Part shown: positions 62,911 to 64,000 of the stretch, piece after piece
Numbering within the stretch: position 1 is the stretch's first letter
How the letters are laid out: the number at the start of each line of letters is the position of its first letter
Assembly (NCBI GenBank): GCA_034509755.1
Contig: CM067546.1
Coordinates: 34,928,383 to 34,992,382, forward strand
From: Anisodus tanguticus
Taxonomy: Eukaryota > Streptophyta > Magnoliopsida > Solanales > Solanaceae
Reading direction: 5' to 3'
DNA: 64,000 nt
The notes under the pieces: generated by a model
What the model was told of the DNA's origin: nothing
The model's database searches: none
The model's input: only the letters and a program-made list of their open reading frames with translations
Made by a program: the position numbers and the translations under genes

Positions 62911-63833
62911 TGCAACTTAAAATAATTGACGTTTTAGAGAAAAAAAAAGAGAAGAAATTATTTATTTATTTATTCCAAATTTACCCTCTTTGTTTTAATT
63001 ATTAATGAAGTGCAAATTAAGTGAGATACTTAATAAAAGATAAAGAATATGGAAGACAAACACTCTTATCGTTAAATGACTGCTTAAAAACGTTAAAAGA
63101 CAAATAATATAGAACGGTGATAGCATGAATCAATTTTTAAACTTTTCATATGCTGTTTATGTAGATAGGTTAGGTAGTGAAGCTGTGAAGCATAACCTAA
63201 AAAGATTGCCCTTTTACACGGGGCATAATGTTTATGCAATGGTTTAACATAATGTGATTCGAAGTGGCAAAGAGGGAAAATAAATATATGAAAAGAACAA
63301 AAGGGTTAATTGAATATTCGTCTCTAGAAGAAACCAACATGGAATAACAAATAAGCTGATCAGGTATGGCATATAGAATTTTCTCTTCTCCTCCTCCTGT
63401 GGTCCAAAAATCCATTGAGTAGCTTATATTCAATAGGATCATATATTTTTAGTATTTTGAGATATTTTTTTAAAAAGTATTCTTGTGTGTAACGAGACGT
63501 TAGATACATATTCTTTTACTAGAATATTCTTAAAGCACTAAAAACTACTCTAACGAAACATAACCTAACAATCGGTAGTCATGTGATGACTCTCTTACTT
63601 AAGCTAAGGTGTAAAGTAATCTCATGATCATAGATCGATTAAAAGAAAAAAAGACTTAATATATTCACCCCTGACTATTAAATTAGCCTAATTAACCTTA
63701 AAAAAAGAAATATATCCGATACGATGAACATAGATGAAGGCCGATCATAGTGATTGGGGAATCCTGTGTGGAGGGATTCTCGCCAACGAATCAAAGATAA
63801 GTAGACAAATTATTTAAAGGAACAGTAAAGAAT
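62911..63833. other. AT-rich intergenic DNA
   Basis: No gene or element was recognised; short open frames on both strands lack recognisable content. Confidence 0.5.
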
Positions 63834-64000
63834 GAATCTTGGCCTAACTCAACCCCAAAAATTAGTTTGTAGGGTGAGGATTGTCCAAGTCCATATAAAG
63901 AGTCCATGTTCCCATTTCATATCCGATGTGAGACTCTTAACACTCCTCCGCACGCCCAGACATTGTTAACTGGAGAGTGAATAATATAATCTGGTGCCCA
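63834..64000 (+). repeat. Second copy of the dispersed repeat, cut by the window end
   Basis: GGCCTAACTCAACCCC, TTGTAGGGTGAGGATTGTCC, CATGTTCCCATTTCATATCC, CGCACGCCCAGAC and ATAATATAATCTGGTGCCC match 12577-12750 in the same order and strand, with a longer middle segment (AGTCCATATAAAGAGTCC). Confidence 0.75.

Overview
This window is nuclear plant DNA, almost certainly from a member of the Solanaceae (nightshades). The clearest family marker is a diverged TS-type SINE at 14.4 kb; the RTE-type LINEs with their characteristic 3' tail and the organisation of the one real gene agree with this. The window holds one intact protein-coding gene in a landscape of decayed, nested transposable elements. 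No rRNA, tRNA or CRISPR feature was seen.

Layout. 1-4.7 kb: a decayed Ty1/copia element (+) whose 5' LTR lies off the left edge. 5.36-12.12 kb: a head-to-tail array of about 4.8 units of about 1.4 kb; each unit joins a non-LTR reverse-transcriptase remnant to an antisense piece of copia pol. 12.58-13.89 kb: a dispersed repeat, a copia deletion derivative (gag joined to the pol linker) and an inverted array segment. 14.4 kb: a SINE. 14.82-17.23 kb: a 5'-truncated RTE LINE (-) with a 16-bp target-site duplication (TSD). 18.23-23.85 kb (promoter near 24.2 kb): an eleven-exon JmjN/JmjC histone demethylase gene (-), JMJ706/JMJ13 type, whose reading frame closes without error. 25.89-29.54 kb: a decayed Mutator-like element (MULE) with long, internally palindromic terminal inverted repeats (TIRs) and a GRF zinc-finger remnant on the opposite strand. 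29.5-35.5 kb: AT-rich intergenic DNA with Stowaway-type MITEs, a tRNA-derived SINE and a possible solo LTR. 35.58-41.08 kb: copia element 2, with both LTRs and a TSD. 42.9-43.5 kb: a copia 3' fragment (-). 43.68-48.39 kb: copia element 3, inserted into a DUF4283-type LINE ORF1 remnant. 50.74-56.03 kb: a three-layer nest in which a Harbinger-like MITE was hit by a three-LTR TRIM, which was hit by a hAT transposon; each layer has its own TSD. 56.0-61.0 kb: copia element 4. 61.0-62.9 kb: a second RTE LINE (-). 63.83-64 kb: another copy of the dispersed repeat seen at 12.58 kb.

Function. Only the JmjC gene looks functional; it predicts an 847-residue nuclear Fe(II)/2-oxoglutarate-dependent histone lysine demethylase. 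Every transposon ORF has stops, frameshifts or missing motifs, so none looks autonomous. The most unusual structures are the chimeric tandem array, whose variants alternate A-B-A-B-A, and the MITE/TRIM/hAT nest, which can be dated by relative order from its three exact TSDs.
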